Assembly: GCF_000244975.1 (NCBI RefSeq)
Contig: NZ_CM001440.1
Coordinates: forward strand, 733,538-797,537
Source: Saccharomonospora cyanea NA-134
Lineage (GTDB): Bacteria; Actinomycetota; Actinomycetes; Mycobacteriales; Pseudonocardiaceae
Length of the DNA: 64,000 nucleotides
Direction of reading: 5' to 3'
Part shown: positions 26,519 through 35,425 of the stretch, piece by piece
How the letters are laid out: the number at the start of each line of letters is the position of its first letter
Position numbering within the stretch: the first letter of the stretch is position 1
Program-made: the position numbers and the translations under genes
Notes under the pieces: model-generated
Told to the model about the DNA's origin: nothing
The model's database searches: none
What the model saw: the letters and a program-made list of their open reading frames with translations, nothing else

Positions 26519-27178
26519 TCAGGAAGCCACCGTGGTCATCGCGGCCACCAGCAGGCCGTTGCCCATCGGCAGCAGGGTGGGGATCAGTCGCGTGTCCTCC
26601 CGCACCGCGCGGGCCACGTCGCGCAGGGCCAGCAGTTCCGGTTCCCGTCGCGTCGGATCGGCGATCCGACCCGCCGCCAGCACGTTGTGGAACGCGATCA
26701 CGCCCCCTGGCCGCAGCAGTTGCACGCCGAGGTCGAAGTAGCCCGGGTACTCCACCCGCGCCGCGTCGGCGAACACCAGGTCGTAGCCGCCGGTGGTGAG
26801 CCGGGAAAGCACGTCCAGAGCTCGCCCCATGATCAGCCGGGTGCGTCCCGGAGGGTATCCCGCGTCGAGGAACGAGCGCCGTGCGCTGCGGTGGAACTCC
26901 GGCTCGATGTCGATCGACGTCAGCACGCCGTCCGGGGTCATTCCCCGTAACAGGTACAGACCGCTGACACCGGCGCCGGTTCCGATCTCGACCACCGCCC
27001 TGGCCTGAACCGACGCGGCCAGGAAGCTGAGCGTCGACCCCGTGGCGCACGACACCGGTGGGCAGCCGAGCTGTTCCGCTCGGAGGCGTGCCGTGGTGAG
27101 GACGTCGTCCTCGGGGAGGTACGCCTCGATGAATTCGCCGAGATCAACCCAACCGGTGATGTGCGTCTCGGAGTTCAC
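26519..27178 (-). CDS. SAM-dependent O-methyltransferase (family 3 type)
   Basis: The 219-residue class I methyltransferase has VVEIGTGAGVSGLYLLRGM (SAM loop), LTSIDIEPEFHRSARRSFLD (acidic ribose ligand), LVFADAARVEYPGYFDLG and GGVIAFHNVL. It corresponds to the O-methyltransferase that sits divergently beside sigE in M. tuberculosis (Rv1220c in memory). GTG 27178 is the first start before the conserved part. Substrate is unknown. Confidence 0.85.
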   Translation of the reverse strand: MNSETHITGWVDLGEFIEAYLPEDDVLTTARLRAEQLGCPPVSCATGSTLSFLAASVQARAVVEIGTGAGVSGLYLLRGMTPDGVLTSIDIEPEFHRSARRSFLDAGYPPGRTRLIMGRALDVLSRLTTGGYDLVFADAARVEYPGYFDLGVQLLRPGGVIAFHNVLAAGRIADPTRREPELLALRDVARAVREDTRLIPTLLPMGNGLLVAAMTTVAS

Positions 27179-27365
27179 GCGCCAGAGGTTAGCGCGGCAC
27201 TGTGGGTCAGCACGGCCAGTCAGGTACCTAAGGTGCCGTTCGTCTCGGCGGAATCGCGGCGGTGCGCGCACGGTGCCCGATGCGGTGGCGGGCGGTGGCC
27301 CGTGTGAAAACCACGTAAGCGCAGGTAACGCGGGTCGGTCGAGCGCGGCCGTCGCGGACACGGTT

Positions 27366-27382
27366 TCTCAGGATGCTCTCAG
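27366..27382 (+). promoter_or_regulatory. Tandem TCTCAG repeat upstream of sigE
   Basis: TCTCAG occurs at 27366-27371 and 27377-27382 with an 11-bp period, the geometry of OmpR/PhoB-class response regulator sites. In M. tuberculosis sigE is controlled by the two-component regulator MprA; this site is therefore a candidate for an MprA-like protein (inference). Confidence 0.5.
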
Positions 27383-27435
27383 ACGGACTTCACTACAACC
27401 ACAGGAAAGCGGGTAACACTGTTGTGCCAAGGACG

Positions 27436-27461
27436 GGAACTCCCGTCGTACCCGCCACGTT
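27436..27461 (+). promoter_or_regulatory. ECF-type promoter of sigE
   Basis: GGAAC (27436-27440, within GGGAAC) and CGTT (27458-27461) are 17 bp apart, matching the GGAAC-N16/17-CGTT pattern recognised by many ECF sigma factors. It lies about 27 bp before the sigE start, so autoregulation or control by another ECF sigma is likely. The rest of the 310-bp gap (27179-27488) holds the TCTCAG repeats and nothing else that I recognise. Confidence 0.65.
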
Positions 27462-27488
27462 GGGTGGAGTAGTGAAGGGGACGGGCCG

Positions 27489-28082
27489 ATGGAGGTGCCT
27501 CAGCTGCCACACGACAGCACGCAGACCGCTCCGGTTCCGGTCGAGGACGAGGTCACGTGGACACCGCCGACCTGGGACGAGGTCGTCCGGCAACACGCCG
27601 ATCGTGTCTACCGGCTTGCTTACCGGCTGACGGGCAACGCCCACGATGCGGAGGACCTCACCCAGGAGACGTTCATCCGGGTGTTCCGTTCGCTCGCGTC
27701 GTACAAGCCGGGAACGTTCGAGGGCTGGTTGCACCGCATCACGACCAACCTGTTCCTCGACATGGCCCGCCGACGCGCCCGCGTCCGCATGGAGGGTCTG
27801 CCGGAGGACACCGATCGGATCGTCGGGGACGACCCCAGCCCCGAACAGGTGTACTCGGACACCCATCTCGACCCCGACCTTCAGGCGGCGCTCGACGAAC
27901 TCCCGCCGGAGTTCCGGGCCGCCGTGGTGCTCTGTGACGTGGAGGGCCTGTCCTATGAGGAGATCGGTGCGACGCTCGGCGTTAAGCTCGGCACTGTCCG
28001 CAGCCGGATCCACCGTGGCCGGCAGGCTCTGAAGTCTTCCCTCGAGCGCCGCCGCGCGCTCAAACAGGAGGCAACGGTATGA
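27489..28082 (+). CDS. sigE: Envelope-stress ECF sigma factor SigE
   Basis: The 197-residue protein has region 2 ([34 protein letters not shown]) and region 4 ([40 protein letters not shown]). The neighbours rseA, htrA, tatB and mrp, in the same order as in M. tuberculosis, make SigE secure. The ATG at 27489 follows AAGGGGAC; mycobacterial SigE uses several alternative starts, so others are possible. The stop overlaps rseA (ATGA). Confidence 0.95.
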   Translation: MEVPQLPHDSTQTAPVPVEDEVTWTPPTWDEVVRQHADRVYRLAYRLTGNAHDAEDLTQETFIRVFRSLASYKPGTFEGWLHRITTNLFLDMARRRARVRMEGLPEDTDRIVGDDPSPEQVYSDTHLDPDLQAALDELPPEFRAAVVLCDVEGLSYEEIGATLGVKLGTVRSRIHRGRQALKSSLERRRALKQEATV

Positions 28083-28903
28083 CGGTTGGCAAGGGATGGG
28101 GGATGGCCGAGTCGCATCTTCTTCCCGACGCCGTGGTGGCGTTCGTGGACCAGGAGCTGTCGCTCGGCGCTCAGGAGCGTGCCGCAGCGCACCTCGCCCA
28201 CTGTCCCCGGTGTTCCGCCGAGGTCGCCGCGCAGCGGTCCGTCAGTGCCGCGGTGCGGCAGGCGCGGACCCCCGCCATCTCGGCCGGTTTTCTCGCGAGC
28301 CTGCGAGAGATACCGCACACCGTCGACCTTCCGAAACCGCCCGACCACCTCGCCGTGGGTGTGGACGGGCAGTTGATGGCCGTCCAGCGTCCCAACCAGG
28401 TCGCGGGGCTGTGCGACGGTCTCCCGCCGGGTGCGCTCGGTACGTCGGCGCCTCTCGGCACGTCGCCCAACGTGCTGGGCAACGGTCCCCGGCTGTCCTC
28501 GGTCCGCAGACGGGCCACACAGGGAGCCGGTGTCGTGGTCTCGGGGCTGGTGCTCAGCGCGCTCGCACTGGTCGCCACCACCAGCGCCGGCGACGGTCGC
28601 ACCATCGAGGCGGATCCGGAGTCCACCGCGACGCCGCGTACGGACGTGCTGCCCGCGGCGAAGATGGGCACTCACGACGGCGCTCGCGGCGGTGCTCACG
28701 ACAGTGCCGGCAATGCCGGCAATGCCGGCAATGCCGGCAATGCCTACGCCACCGGAGGCGCGCAGAGCACTCCGACGACCACGGGCACGTCCACCACCAC
28801 GAGCGCGACGAGTACCACCGTGAACGTCGGCGCCTCCACCTCGGAGAGCGCCGCACCGGCCACCACGAGCACTGTGGTCGCGCCGGCGGGTGCCCCACGC
28901 TGA
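28079..28903 (+). CDS. rseA: Anti-sigma-E factor RseA (zinc-associated)
   Basis: The N-terminal anti-sigma domain has the HxxxCxxC zinc motif HLAHCPRC near residues 40-47. A hydrophobic segment at about 150-172 ([17 protein letters not shown]) suggests one membrane span, followed by a Thr/Ser-rich extracytoplasmic tail with a (GCCGGCAAT)4 repeat. It holds SigE until stress releases it. The 274 residues are longer than the M. tuberculosis protein I remember, mainly through the tail. It begins inside the sigE stop. Confidence 0.9.
   Translation: MTVGKGWGMAESHLLPDAVVAFVDQELSLGAQERAAAHLAHCPRCSAEVAAQRSVSAAVRQARTPAISAGFLASLREIPHTVDLPKPPDHLAVGVDGQLMAVQRPNQVAGLCDGLPPGALGTSAPLGTSPNVLGNGPRLSSVRRRATQGAGVVVSGLVLSALALVATTSAGDGRTIEADPESTATPRTDVLPAAKMGTHDGARGGAHDSAGNAGNAGNAGNAYATGGAQSTPTTTGTSTTTSATSTTVNVGASTSESAAPATTSTVVAPAGAPR
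28706..28741 (+). repeat. 9-bp tandem repeat in rseA
   Basis: GCCGGCAAT is repeated four times without mismatch, encoding Ala-Gly-Asn in phase. The unit keeps the reading frame, so copy number can vary without disrupting the anti-sigma protein. Confidence 0.9.
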
Positions 28904-28924
28904 CTTCACCGGCCCGTGGGCAGC

Positions 28925-28975
28925 ATCACTGTGGGAGGCTAGGCGTAGGGTCACACGCCGAGCGATCCCAGTGAT
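28925..28975 (+). other. Nested stem-loop between rseA and htrA
   Basis: ATCACTGTGGGA (28925-28936) pairs with TCCCAGTGAT (28966-28975) leaving a 2-nt bulge, and GGCGT (28942-28946) pairs with ACGCC (28955-28959) inside it. It lies in the 95-bp gap before htrA and could weaken read-through or stabilise mRNA. Confidence 0.4.
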
Positions 28976-28998
28976 CACCGCAGTCCAACCGGGGAAGA

Positions 28999-30534
28999 AT
29001 GAGCGAACCAGCCACACCGAAGCAGGAGGAGTCCGGGTCTCAGGAGCATCGGCTCCGACCGCGCCCGATCGCGCGCCCGCCGGTGGACCCGGCGATGGCT
29101 GCGGTGTTCGGCAGGCCGCGGGGTGTGGGCGGCTCGTTCGACCTGCTGCACTCACCGGACACGGGCGCCCGCCCGCAGTCGACCCGGTCGACACCGCCCC
29201 CGCCGTCGCTGGCCGAGGCGTTCGGGCGGCAGCCGGGCGAGGAGGGCGTGGTGCTGCAGCGCCCCGCCGAACGAGCGGACGGCCACGGTCCCGGTGACGG
29301 TTCGGGGGACGCCGACCCGCTGTGGGCGAGTGAGAGCGACCCGTGGCGTGATCCGGGTTCACCGGCTGTCCTGGGCCAACCGGCCCTGCGCGAACCGGAC
29401 CGGGCCGACGACTCGGTGGAGCGCCCGACGGGTCCGCTGCTCAGCCTGCCCGAGGTGTTGTTCGGCCGACGCGTCAAGCCGACGGCGCTGGCGCTGCTCA
29501 GCGTCATCGCACTGCTGGTCGGCGCCGCGGGTGGTGCGGTCGGGTGGGCCGTCGCGACGGCCGGGGACTCCCTGACCGGAGAGCTGAACATCGCCGAGGC
29601 CGAAGCTGCCAAGGAACGCCCTGCCGGTTCCGTCGCCGCGATCGCGCAGAAGGTGGCCCCGGCCGTGGTGTCCATCGAGGTCGAGGTCGGCCAGTCCGGC
29701 GGTGTGGGCTCCGGTGTCGTCATCGACCAGGAGGGCTACATCCTCACCAACCACCACGTGGTGTCGCAGGCCGCCCGCGCCGACGAGGCGAAGCTCACGG
29801 TGGTGTTCACCGACGGCACCAGGGTGCAGGGTGCGATCGTGGGGACGGACCCGAGGACCGACCTCGCGGTGTTGAAGGTCGACGTGGAGAACCCCGTCGT
29901 GATCCAGATCGGCGACTCCGACGCCCTTGCGCCCGGCGACAGGGTGATGGCCATCGGCTCGCCGTTCGGCCTGGAGAACACGGTCACCGAAGGCATCGTG
30001 AGCGCACTGAACCGGCCGGTCACCGCGCCCGGTGAGAACGGAGACCCGCCGGTCACCTATGACGCCATCCAGACGGACGCGGCGATCAACCCCGGTAACT
30101 CGGGCGGTGCGCTCGTCGACTCCACCGGCGCTCTCGTGGGCATCAACTCGATGATCCGCACTGCGGGCAGCGCGGGCGAGGGCGGGAGCATCGGCCTCGG
30201 TTTCGCGATCCCGGTCAACCAGGCCGTCGAGATCAGCGACGCGCTCGTGCGCGACGGCACTGTCAAGCACGCCTCGATCGGAGTCAACGCCGCGTCCGTG
30301 GCGGCCAACACGTCGCAGGGAGCCCAGGTCCGTAACGTCGTCCCGAACGGTCCCGCCGCCAAGGCGGGGATCGCGGAGGGAGACGTCATCGTGAAGGTCG
30401 GCGACCGCCGGGTACGCAACGCCGCCGAGCTCACCGTGGCTGTGCGCGAGCATGACATCGGGCAGTCCGTGCCCGTTCAGGTGGTCCGAGACGGGCGTCA
30501 GCTCACCGTCGACGTCACCCTCGGTTCAGACTGA
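28999..30534 (+). CDS. htrA: HtrA/DegP-type serine protease
   Basis: The 511-residue protein has a Pro/Asp-rich cytoplasmic N-terminus, one membrane span at about 162-187, a trypsin-like domain with TNHHVV (His253), RTDLAVLKV (Asp288) and PGNSGGAL (Ser368), and a C-terminal PDZ domain. It degrades or refolds damaged extracytoplasmic proteins. The layout matches M. tuberculosis HtrA (Rv1223) in the sigE operon. ATG follows GGGGAAGA. Confidence 0.95.
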   Translation: MSEPATPKQEESGSQEHRLRPRPIARPPVDPAMAAVFGRPRGVGGSFDLLHSPDTGARPQSTRSTPPPPSLAEAFGRQPGEEGVVLQRPAERADGHGPGDGSGDADPLWASESDPWRDPGSPAVLGQPALREPDRADDSVERPTGPLLSLPEVLFGRRVKPTALALLSVIALLVGAAGGAVGWAVATAGDSLTGELNIAEAEAAKERPAGSVAAIAQKVAPAVVSIEVEVGQSGGVGSGVVIDQEGYILTNHHVVSQAARADEAKLTVVFTDGTRVQGAIVGTDPRTDLAVLKVDVENPVVIQIGDSDALAPGDRVMAIGSPFGLENTVTEGIVSALNRPVTAPGENGDPPVTYDAIQTDAAINPGNSGGALVDSTGALVGINSMIRTAGSAGEGGSIGLGFAIPVNQAVEISDALVRDGTVKHASIGVNAASVAANTSQGAQVRNVVPNGPAAKAGIAEGDVIVKVGDRRVRNAAELTVAVREHDIGQSVPVQVVRDGRQLTVDVTLGSD

Positions 30535-30581
30535 CGGGGTACGCTTTCACCGCATCGTGGTTCGAGGCGGAGGTTGGTCGC

Positions 30582-30998
30582 GTGTTCGACAACATTGGCT
30601 GGGGTGAAATCCTGGTTCTGATCGTCGCCGGCCTGTTCATCCTCGGGCCGGAGCGGCTGCCGGAAGCCGCCGCCTGGCTCGGGCGGAGCGTGCGCAAGGT
30701 CAGGGACTTCGCGACGGGCGCCCGCCAGCAGTTGCGCGACGAGGTGGGCACGGACTTCGAGGAGTTCCGCAAGCCCATCGAGGACCTGCGGAACCTCCGC
30801 AACTTCGACCCGAAGCACGCTGTGCGGCAGCATCTGTTCGACGGTGACCCCGACCCGCTGGGCCTCGACAACATCAACGGCACCGGGCCGGCGAACGGCA
30901 ACGGCGCGCCGCACGTGGGTGGTCAGGCGACCATGCCCCAGCAGGTGGAGCCCCTCAAGCCGGGGGAGAAGCCCCCGGTGGACCCGGACGCCACCTGA
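30582..30998 (+). CDS. tatB: Twin-arginine translocation protein TatB
   Basis: The 138-residue protein starts [20 protein letters not shown], a single N-terminal membrane helix, then [20 protein letters not shown], the Phe-Gly/Gly-Pro hinge and amphipathic helix of TatB, followed by a variable acidic tail. It forms the substrate receptor of the Tat pathway with TatC. GTG 30582 follows GGCGGAGG. Confidence 0.93.
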   Translation: MFDNIGWGEILVLIVAGLFILGPERLPEAAAWLGRSVRKVRDFATGARQQLRDEVGTDFEEFRKPIEDLRNLRNFDPKHAVRQHLFDGDPDPLGLDNINGTGPANGNGAPHVGGQATMPQQVEPLKPGEKPPVDPDAT

Positions 30999-31008
30999 CC
31001 AGACGGCG

Positions 31009-32154
31009 TCAGCGTCCTGCCGGGGTGACGTTCAGCATCATGCCCGCCAGGCCCCTGGCCCGTACGGACAACTTCTCCGCCGCGCCTGCGAGCACCTGGC
31101 TCGCCGGAGTGTCCGGCTCGGCGAGCACGATGGGCGTGCCCGCGTCACCCTGCTCGCGCAGCTTCGGGTCGAGCGGGACCTGACCCAGCAGCGGAACCTC
31201 GGCACCGACGGACTTGGACAGCGACTCGGCCACGGCCTTGCCGCCGCCCGAGCCGAAGATCTCCATGCGGGAGCCGTCCGGCGCCTCGAACCACGACATG
31301 TTCTCGATGACACCGGCGACACGCTGGCGGGTCTGCAACGCGATCGCACCGGCGCGCTCGGCGACCTCGGCGGCGGCCTGCTGCGGTGTCGTGACGACGA
31401 GGATCTCCGCGTTGGGGATGAGCTGCGCCACCGAGATGGCGATGTCGCCCGTACCCGGCGGCAGGTCGAGCAGCAGGATGTCGAGGTCGCCCCAGAACAC
31501 GTCGGCGAGGAACTGCTGCAGAGCCCGGTGGAGCATGGGGCCGCGCCAGACCACGGGCGTGTTGCCGGGCGTGAACATGCCGATGGAGATGACCTTCACG
31601 CCGTGCGCCTGAGGCGGCATGATCATCTTTTCGACCTTGGTGGGCTTGTCGCTGGCGCCCAGCATCCGGGGGATCGAGTGGCCGTAGATGTCGGCGTCGA
31701 CCACACCGACGGACAAGCCCTTGCGCGCCATCGCGGCGGCCAGGTTGACGGTGACGCTCGACTTGCCGACCCCGCCCTTGCCGGAGGCCACGCAGTACAC
31801 GCGGGTCAGCGAGCCCGGTTGCGCGAACGGGATCACCGGTTCCTCGACGTCGCCGCGCAGCTTCTTGCGCAGCTCGGTGCGTTGCTCGTCGCTCATCACG
31901 TCGAGCTCCACGCGCACGTCCCGGACCCCGGGGAGTTTCGACACGGCGGCCGTGGTGTCGCGCGTGATGGTGTCCTTGAGCGGACAGCCGGCCACGGTGA
32001 GGTAGACGGCGACCGTGACATCTCCGTCGTCGCCGACGGAGATGTCCTTCACCATTCCCAGCTCGGTGATCGGCTTACGGATCTCCGGGTCGATGACGGA
32101 GTTCAGCGCGGCGCGTACGTCCTCGACGCCGGGAGTCTCTTGCGTGGTGGTCAC
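31009..32154 (-). CDS. mrp: Mrp/NBP35-family Fe-S carrier ATPase
   Basis: The 381-residue protein has an N-terminal MIP18/DUF59 domain (about 8-90) and a P-loop domain with the deviant Walker A GKGGVGKSS (125-133), LLLDLPPGTGDIAISV and a C-terminal ENMSWF. It carries or assembles iron-sulfur clusters. The CxxC seen in many ApbC proteins is not evident near the C-terminus. It converges with tatB at a 10-bp gap, as mrp lies near tatB in M. tuberculosis. Confidence 0.93.
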   Translation of the reverse strand: MTTTQETPGVEDVRAALNSVIDPEIRKPITELGMVKDISVGDDGDVTVAVYLTVAGCPLKDTITRDTTAAVSKLPGVRDVRVELDVMSDEQRTELRKKLRGDVEEPVIPFAQPGSLTRVYCVASGKGGVGKSSVTVNLAAAMARKGLSVGVVDADIYGHSIPRMLGASDKPTKVEKMIMPPQAHGVKVISIGMFTPGNTPVVWRGPMLHRALQQFLADVFWGDLDILLLDLPPGTGDIAISVAQLIPNAEILVVTTPQQAAAEVAERAGAIALQTRQRVAGVIENMSWFEAPDGSRMEIFGSGGGKAVAESLSKSVGAEVPLLGQVPLDPKLREQGDAGTPIVLAEPDTPASQVLAGAAEKLSVRARGLAGMMLNVTPAGR

Positions 32155-32360
32155 TGCTGCGGCACCGACCTTCTCGTCGCTGATGAGTTGCGTTCCTCCC
32201 TCATGCTACGTGTCGGTAATCGAGGCTCACCGGCTATGTCCACGCGGCGGGGACGGGGTGGGGGTAACATGGATCACACTATCCCGACAGTGATCGGGGC
32301 CGCGCCACCGGGCGCGTGCGGCCCAGGCGGTGCGACCTCGCGGAAAGCGGGGCGACGATC

Positions 32361-33221
32361 ATGGCAACGTTGCTCGTCATCTGCGTTGTCATCGGCATCG
32401 CGCTGGTCGTGCTGGCGGCGTCGTCGGTGCGCGTCGTCAGGCAGTACGAGCGCGGGCTGATCTTCCGGTTCGGCCGGGTGTCCAGGTTGCCGAGGGAACC
32501 GGGGCTGGCTCTGATCGTTCCGGGTGTCGATCGCATGCACAAGGTGAACATGCAGGTCGTGACGCTGCCGGTGCCCGCGCAGGACGGCATCACACGTGAC
32601 AACGTCACCGTGCGCGTGGACGCCGTCGTGTACTTCCGGGTGATCGATCCGGTCCAGGCGATCGTCGGGGTGGAGAACTACCGGTTCGCCATGTTGCAGG
32701 TGGCGCAGGCGAGCCTGCGGCGCACGATCGGGGAGAGCAACCTCGACGACCTGCTGTCACACCGGGAACGGCTCAACGAGGGACTCGAGTTGATGATCGA
32801 CAGTCCGGCCGCGACCTGGGGCATCCACATAGACCGGGTGGAGATCAAGGACGTGGCGCTGCCGGAGTCCATGAAGCGGGCCATGTCGCGGCAGGCGGAG
32901 GCCGAACGTGAGCGCCGGGGACGGGTGATCGCGGCCGAGGGCGAGTTGCAGGCGTCGGAGAAGCTGTCACAGGCGGCGGCGAGGATGGCGAACACACCCG
33001 CGGCGTTGCAGTTGCGCCTGCTGGAGACGGTGGTCGAGGTGGCTGCCGAGAAGAACTCGACGCTGGTGCTGCCGTTCCCGGTGGAGTTGTTGCGGTTCCT
33101 CGACGAGTCCGCGAAGCGGGATGCGGTGCAGCGTGGGGCGAAGGCCGGGGAGCCGGTCCCGCCCGCGCCCCGCGAACCGGAGGCGAACGAGAGTTCCGAA
33201 CGCGGCTTCGTGCGTTGGTGA
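32361..33221 (+). CDS. Slipin / SPFH (Band 7) membrane protein
   Basis: The 286-residue protein has an N-terminal membrane helix (LLVICVVIGIALVVLAASSV), the slipin start VRVVRQYERGLIFRFGRVS, the SPFH domain (RDNVTVRVDAVVYFRVIDP) and a coiled-coil near 190-230. It scaffolds membrane microdomains. Slipins are often paired with an NfeD protease partner; none is adjacent. It diverges from mrp; the 206-bp gap holds the hairpin GGGCCGC (32297-32303) with GCGGCCC (32318-32324). Confidence 0.88.
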   Translation: MATLLVICVVIGIALVVLAASSVRVVRQYERGLIFRFGRVSRLPREPGLALIVPGVDRMHKVNMQVVTLPVPAQDGITRDNVTVRVDAVVYFRVIDPVQAIVGVENYRFAMLQVAQASLRRTIGESNLDDLLSHRERLNEGLELMIDSPAATWGIHIDRVEIKDVALPESMKRAMSRQAEAERERRGRVIAAEGELQASEKLSQAAARMANTPAALQLRLLETVVEVAAEKNSTLVLPFPVELLRFLDESAKRDAVQRGAKAGEPVPPAPREPEANESSERGFVRW

Positions 33222-33393
33222 GCGCCACGAACGTCCGGGCACCTCCGGGTCGCCGTTCGTGTTCGGTACCGCGCCGCCGACAGCCCGGTGAACCGTCTCC
33301 GTGCTCACCGGTTTTACGGGTGCACGAAGCGTGAGATCATGGGTACCACCCGCCCCGTGTGGTCGGCCAGCGCAACAGAGCAGAACACAGGTG

Positions 33394-33915
33394 ATGATCG
33401 TGACCGGTCCCTTCTCGTCGGGTCGACAGGCGCCGAGGTCGCCGCGCCTTCCCACGCCGCCGTCAGGCTGGCCGATCGGCTCGTACGCCACCTACGAGGA
33501 GGCACAGCGCGCTGTCGACTACCTCGCGGACAAGGAGTTCGAGGTTCAGGACGTCACCATCGTGGGGGTCGACCTGATGCTCGTGGAGCGCGTGCTCGGT
33601 CGGTTGTCGTGGGCGAAGGTGCTGGGCACCGGTGCCGCGTCGGGCGCCTGGTTCGGTGTGTTCATCGGCGTGTTGCTGAGCCTGTTCAACCCGGCACAGG
33701 GATTCTCGTACGTGCCGCTGCTGGTCGGCCTGGTCGCCGGTGTGGTGTTCGGTGCGGCCTCGGCCGCGATGGGGTACGCGTTCACCCGCGGTCGACGCGA
33801 CTTCTCGTCGGCGAGCCAGCTCGTCGCAGGGCGTTACGACGTCCTCTGCCAGCCCCGAACCGCCGAAAAGGGTCGCGATCTGCTCGCACGTCTGGCCATG
33901 GGTTCACACGGCTGA
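33394..33915 (+). CDS. GSP17M-type general-stress membrane protein
   Basis: The 173-residue protein has a GSP17M domain at its N-terminal third (IGSYATYEEAQRAVDYLADK, EFEVQDVTIVG) and then two hydrophobic segments (GVFIGVLLSLFNPAQG; YVPLLVGLVAGVVFGAASAA). Its place before the trehalose importer matches Rv1234 before lpqY in M. tuberculosis. ATG 33394 or GTG 33391 are equally possible; no strong ribosome site is visible. Confidence 0.8.
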   Translation: MIVTGPFSSGRQAPRSPRLPTPPSGWPIGSYATYEEAQRAVDYLADKEFEVQDVTIVGVDLMLVERVLGRLSWAKVLGTGAASGAWFGVFIGVLLSLFNPAQGFSYVPLLVGLVAGVVFGAASAAMGYAFTRGRRDFSSASQLVAGRYDVLCQPRTAEKGRDLLARLAMGSHG

Positions 33916-33961
33916 GGGAACAAGGTCTTCTATTTAGCCCCTCCGTCGTTACTGTCTGTGC

Positions 33962-33990
33962 TTGCGTGCTGTCATCGGTGGGCATAGATT
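33962..33990 (+). promoter_or_regulatory. Candidate promoter of lpqY-sugABC
   Basis: TTGCGT (33962-33967) and TAGATT (33985-33990) are separated by 17 bp, a reasonable housekeeping -35/-10 pair. Transcription would start near 33997, leaving a leader of about 100 nt before the lpqY ATG and placing a palindrome just after the start site. Confidence 0.5.
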
Positions 33991-34000
33991 TATGGCACCG

Positions 34001-34028
34001 GTCACAGGTGGTGTGTTGACCCTGTGAC
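34001..34028. promoter_or_regulatory. Operator or leader hairpin of lpqY-sugABC
   Basis: GTCACAGG (34001-34008) and CCTGTGAC (34021-34028) are perfect 8-bp inverted repeats around 12 bp. The position at the predicted transcription start suggests a repressor operator; an RNA hairpin is the alternative. Confidence 0.5.
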
Positions 34029-34099
34029 ATCGATGACCGTGCACGTGGGGGTGGGTGGGTCTCGCCTCAGCCGCCCAGCGTGCGGTGGGGAGGAGACAC

Positions 34100-35425
34100 A
34101 TGGTGGAGGTCGCTGCACGGCGGCGGCTCCGGCGTTCACCCGGTCGGATAGCAGCGATGCTCGGTGTCACTGCGGTGACGGGTTCGATGCTGGCCGCGTG
34201 CGGGTCGAGCGATGGTATGCAGATCAACGTCTACTACGCCCCGGAAGACAACTTCCAGAAGGTGGTGGACGACTGCAACAGGCAGGCAGGCGGCCGCTAC
34301 GAGATCGTCTACAACAAGCTGCCTCGCGACGCCGACGGCCAGCGCGAACAGATGGTTCGCAGGCTCGCCGCCGGTGACACCTCGATGGACGTCCTGGGAC
34401 TCGACGTCACGTGGGTTCCCGAGTTCGCGGAGGCGGGCTGGGTCGAGGAGTGGACCGGCGAACACAAGGCCGAGGCCGAGCAGGACGTGCTCCCCGGACC
34501 GCTCGAGACGGCCATGTGGGACGGCCGGCTGTACGCCGCTCCGAAGAACACGAACGTGCAGCTGCTCTGGTACGACGACCGCATCACTCCCGAGCCGCCG
34601 CGCACGTGGGAAGAGATGATGGAGATGTCGCGGCAGCTGCGTGAGCAGGGCAAGCCGCACCAGATCCTCTTCACCGGCGCGCAGTACGAAGGCCTCGTGG
34701 TCGTCTACAACTCGATCGTCGAGTCGGCGGGCGGGCGCATCCTGTCCGAGGACGGCGAGTCGGTGGTGATCGACTCCGGCGCCGTGCGTGGGCTGGAGAT
34801 CCTGAAGGAGGTCAGCTCGACCGGGCTCACCGACCCGTCGCTGACCAACCAGCAGGAGGACGAGGTGCGGCTGGCCTTCCAGCAGGGGCGCGGTGCGTTC
34901 CAGCTCAACTGGCCGTTCGTCTACGCGTCCTACGCCTCCGAGAAGCCGGACGAGTTGCAGCACTTCAAGTGGGCGCCCTACCCGGGTGTCGGTGAGCCGG
35001 GCACCGGACGCAGCACCATCGGCGGCTACAACCTCGCGGTGAGTTCGTCGTCGGAGCACAAGGAGGAGGCGTTCGAGGCGGCGCTGTGCCTGCGCAGCCC
35101 CGAGCACCAGAAGTTCTCCGCGCTCATGGACGGTGTGCCGCCCACGGTCGAGTCGGTCTACAACGACCCGACGCCGCTCGACCCGTCGAAGCCGGCCGAC
35201 GCCGAGTCGAACCCGACCATGGAGCAGAAGTACCCGATGAAGGACACCATTCGGGACCAGCTCAAGAACGCCGCGGTACGCCCGCTGACGCCGGCGTACC
35301 AGAACCTGTCCATCGTCATGGCGAAGGTCCTGTCGCCGCCGTCGGCGATCGATCCGCAGTCCAAGGCACAGCAGCTGCGTGACCAGCTCGACGAGGCGCT
35401 CAGCTCGAAGGGCGTGATCCCATGA
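34100..35425 (+). CDS. lpqY: Trehalose-binding lipoprotein LpqY
   Basis: The 441-residue ABC solute-binding protein has a Tat/Sec-like N-terminus (RRRLRRSPGRIAAMLGVTAV) and a lipobox LAAC (Cys34), then a two-lobe sugar-binding fold (MDVLGLDVTWVPEFAEAGWV, GRLYAAPKNTNVQLLWYDD). It delivers trehalose to SugABC. ATG 34100 follows GGGGAGGAG; an earlier in-frame ATG at 34055 gives an implausible signal. The stop overlaps sugA (ATGA). Confidence 0.93.
   Translation: MVEVAARRRLRRSPGRIAAMLGVTAVTGSMLAACGSSDGMQINVYYAPEDNFQKVVDDCNRQAGGRYEIVYNKLPRDADGQREQMVRRLAAGDTSMDVLGLDVTWVPEFAEAGWVEEWTGEHKAEAEQDVLPGPLETAMWDGRLYAAPKNTNVQLLWYDDRITPEPPRTWEEMMEMSRQLREQGKPHQILFTGAQYEGLVVVYNSIVESAGGRILSEDGESVVIDSGAVRGLEILKEVSSTGLTDPSLTNQQEDEVRLAFQQGRGAFQLNWPFVYASYASEKPDELQHFKWAPYPGVGEPGTGRSTIGGYNLAVSSSSEHKEEAFEAALCLRSPEHQKFSALMDGVPPTVESVYNDPTPLDPSKPADAESNPTMEQKYPMKDTIRDQLKNAAVRPLTPAYQNLSIVMAKVLSPPSAIDPQSKAQQLRDQLDEALSSKGVIP

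Noticed and set aside
26498-26950. Plus-strand frame right after the SOS box as the SOS-regulated gene
   Set aside because: It is wholly antisense to the O-methyltransferase and has shadow-frame composition (His/Arg/Gln-rich) with no domain.
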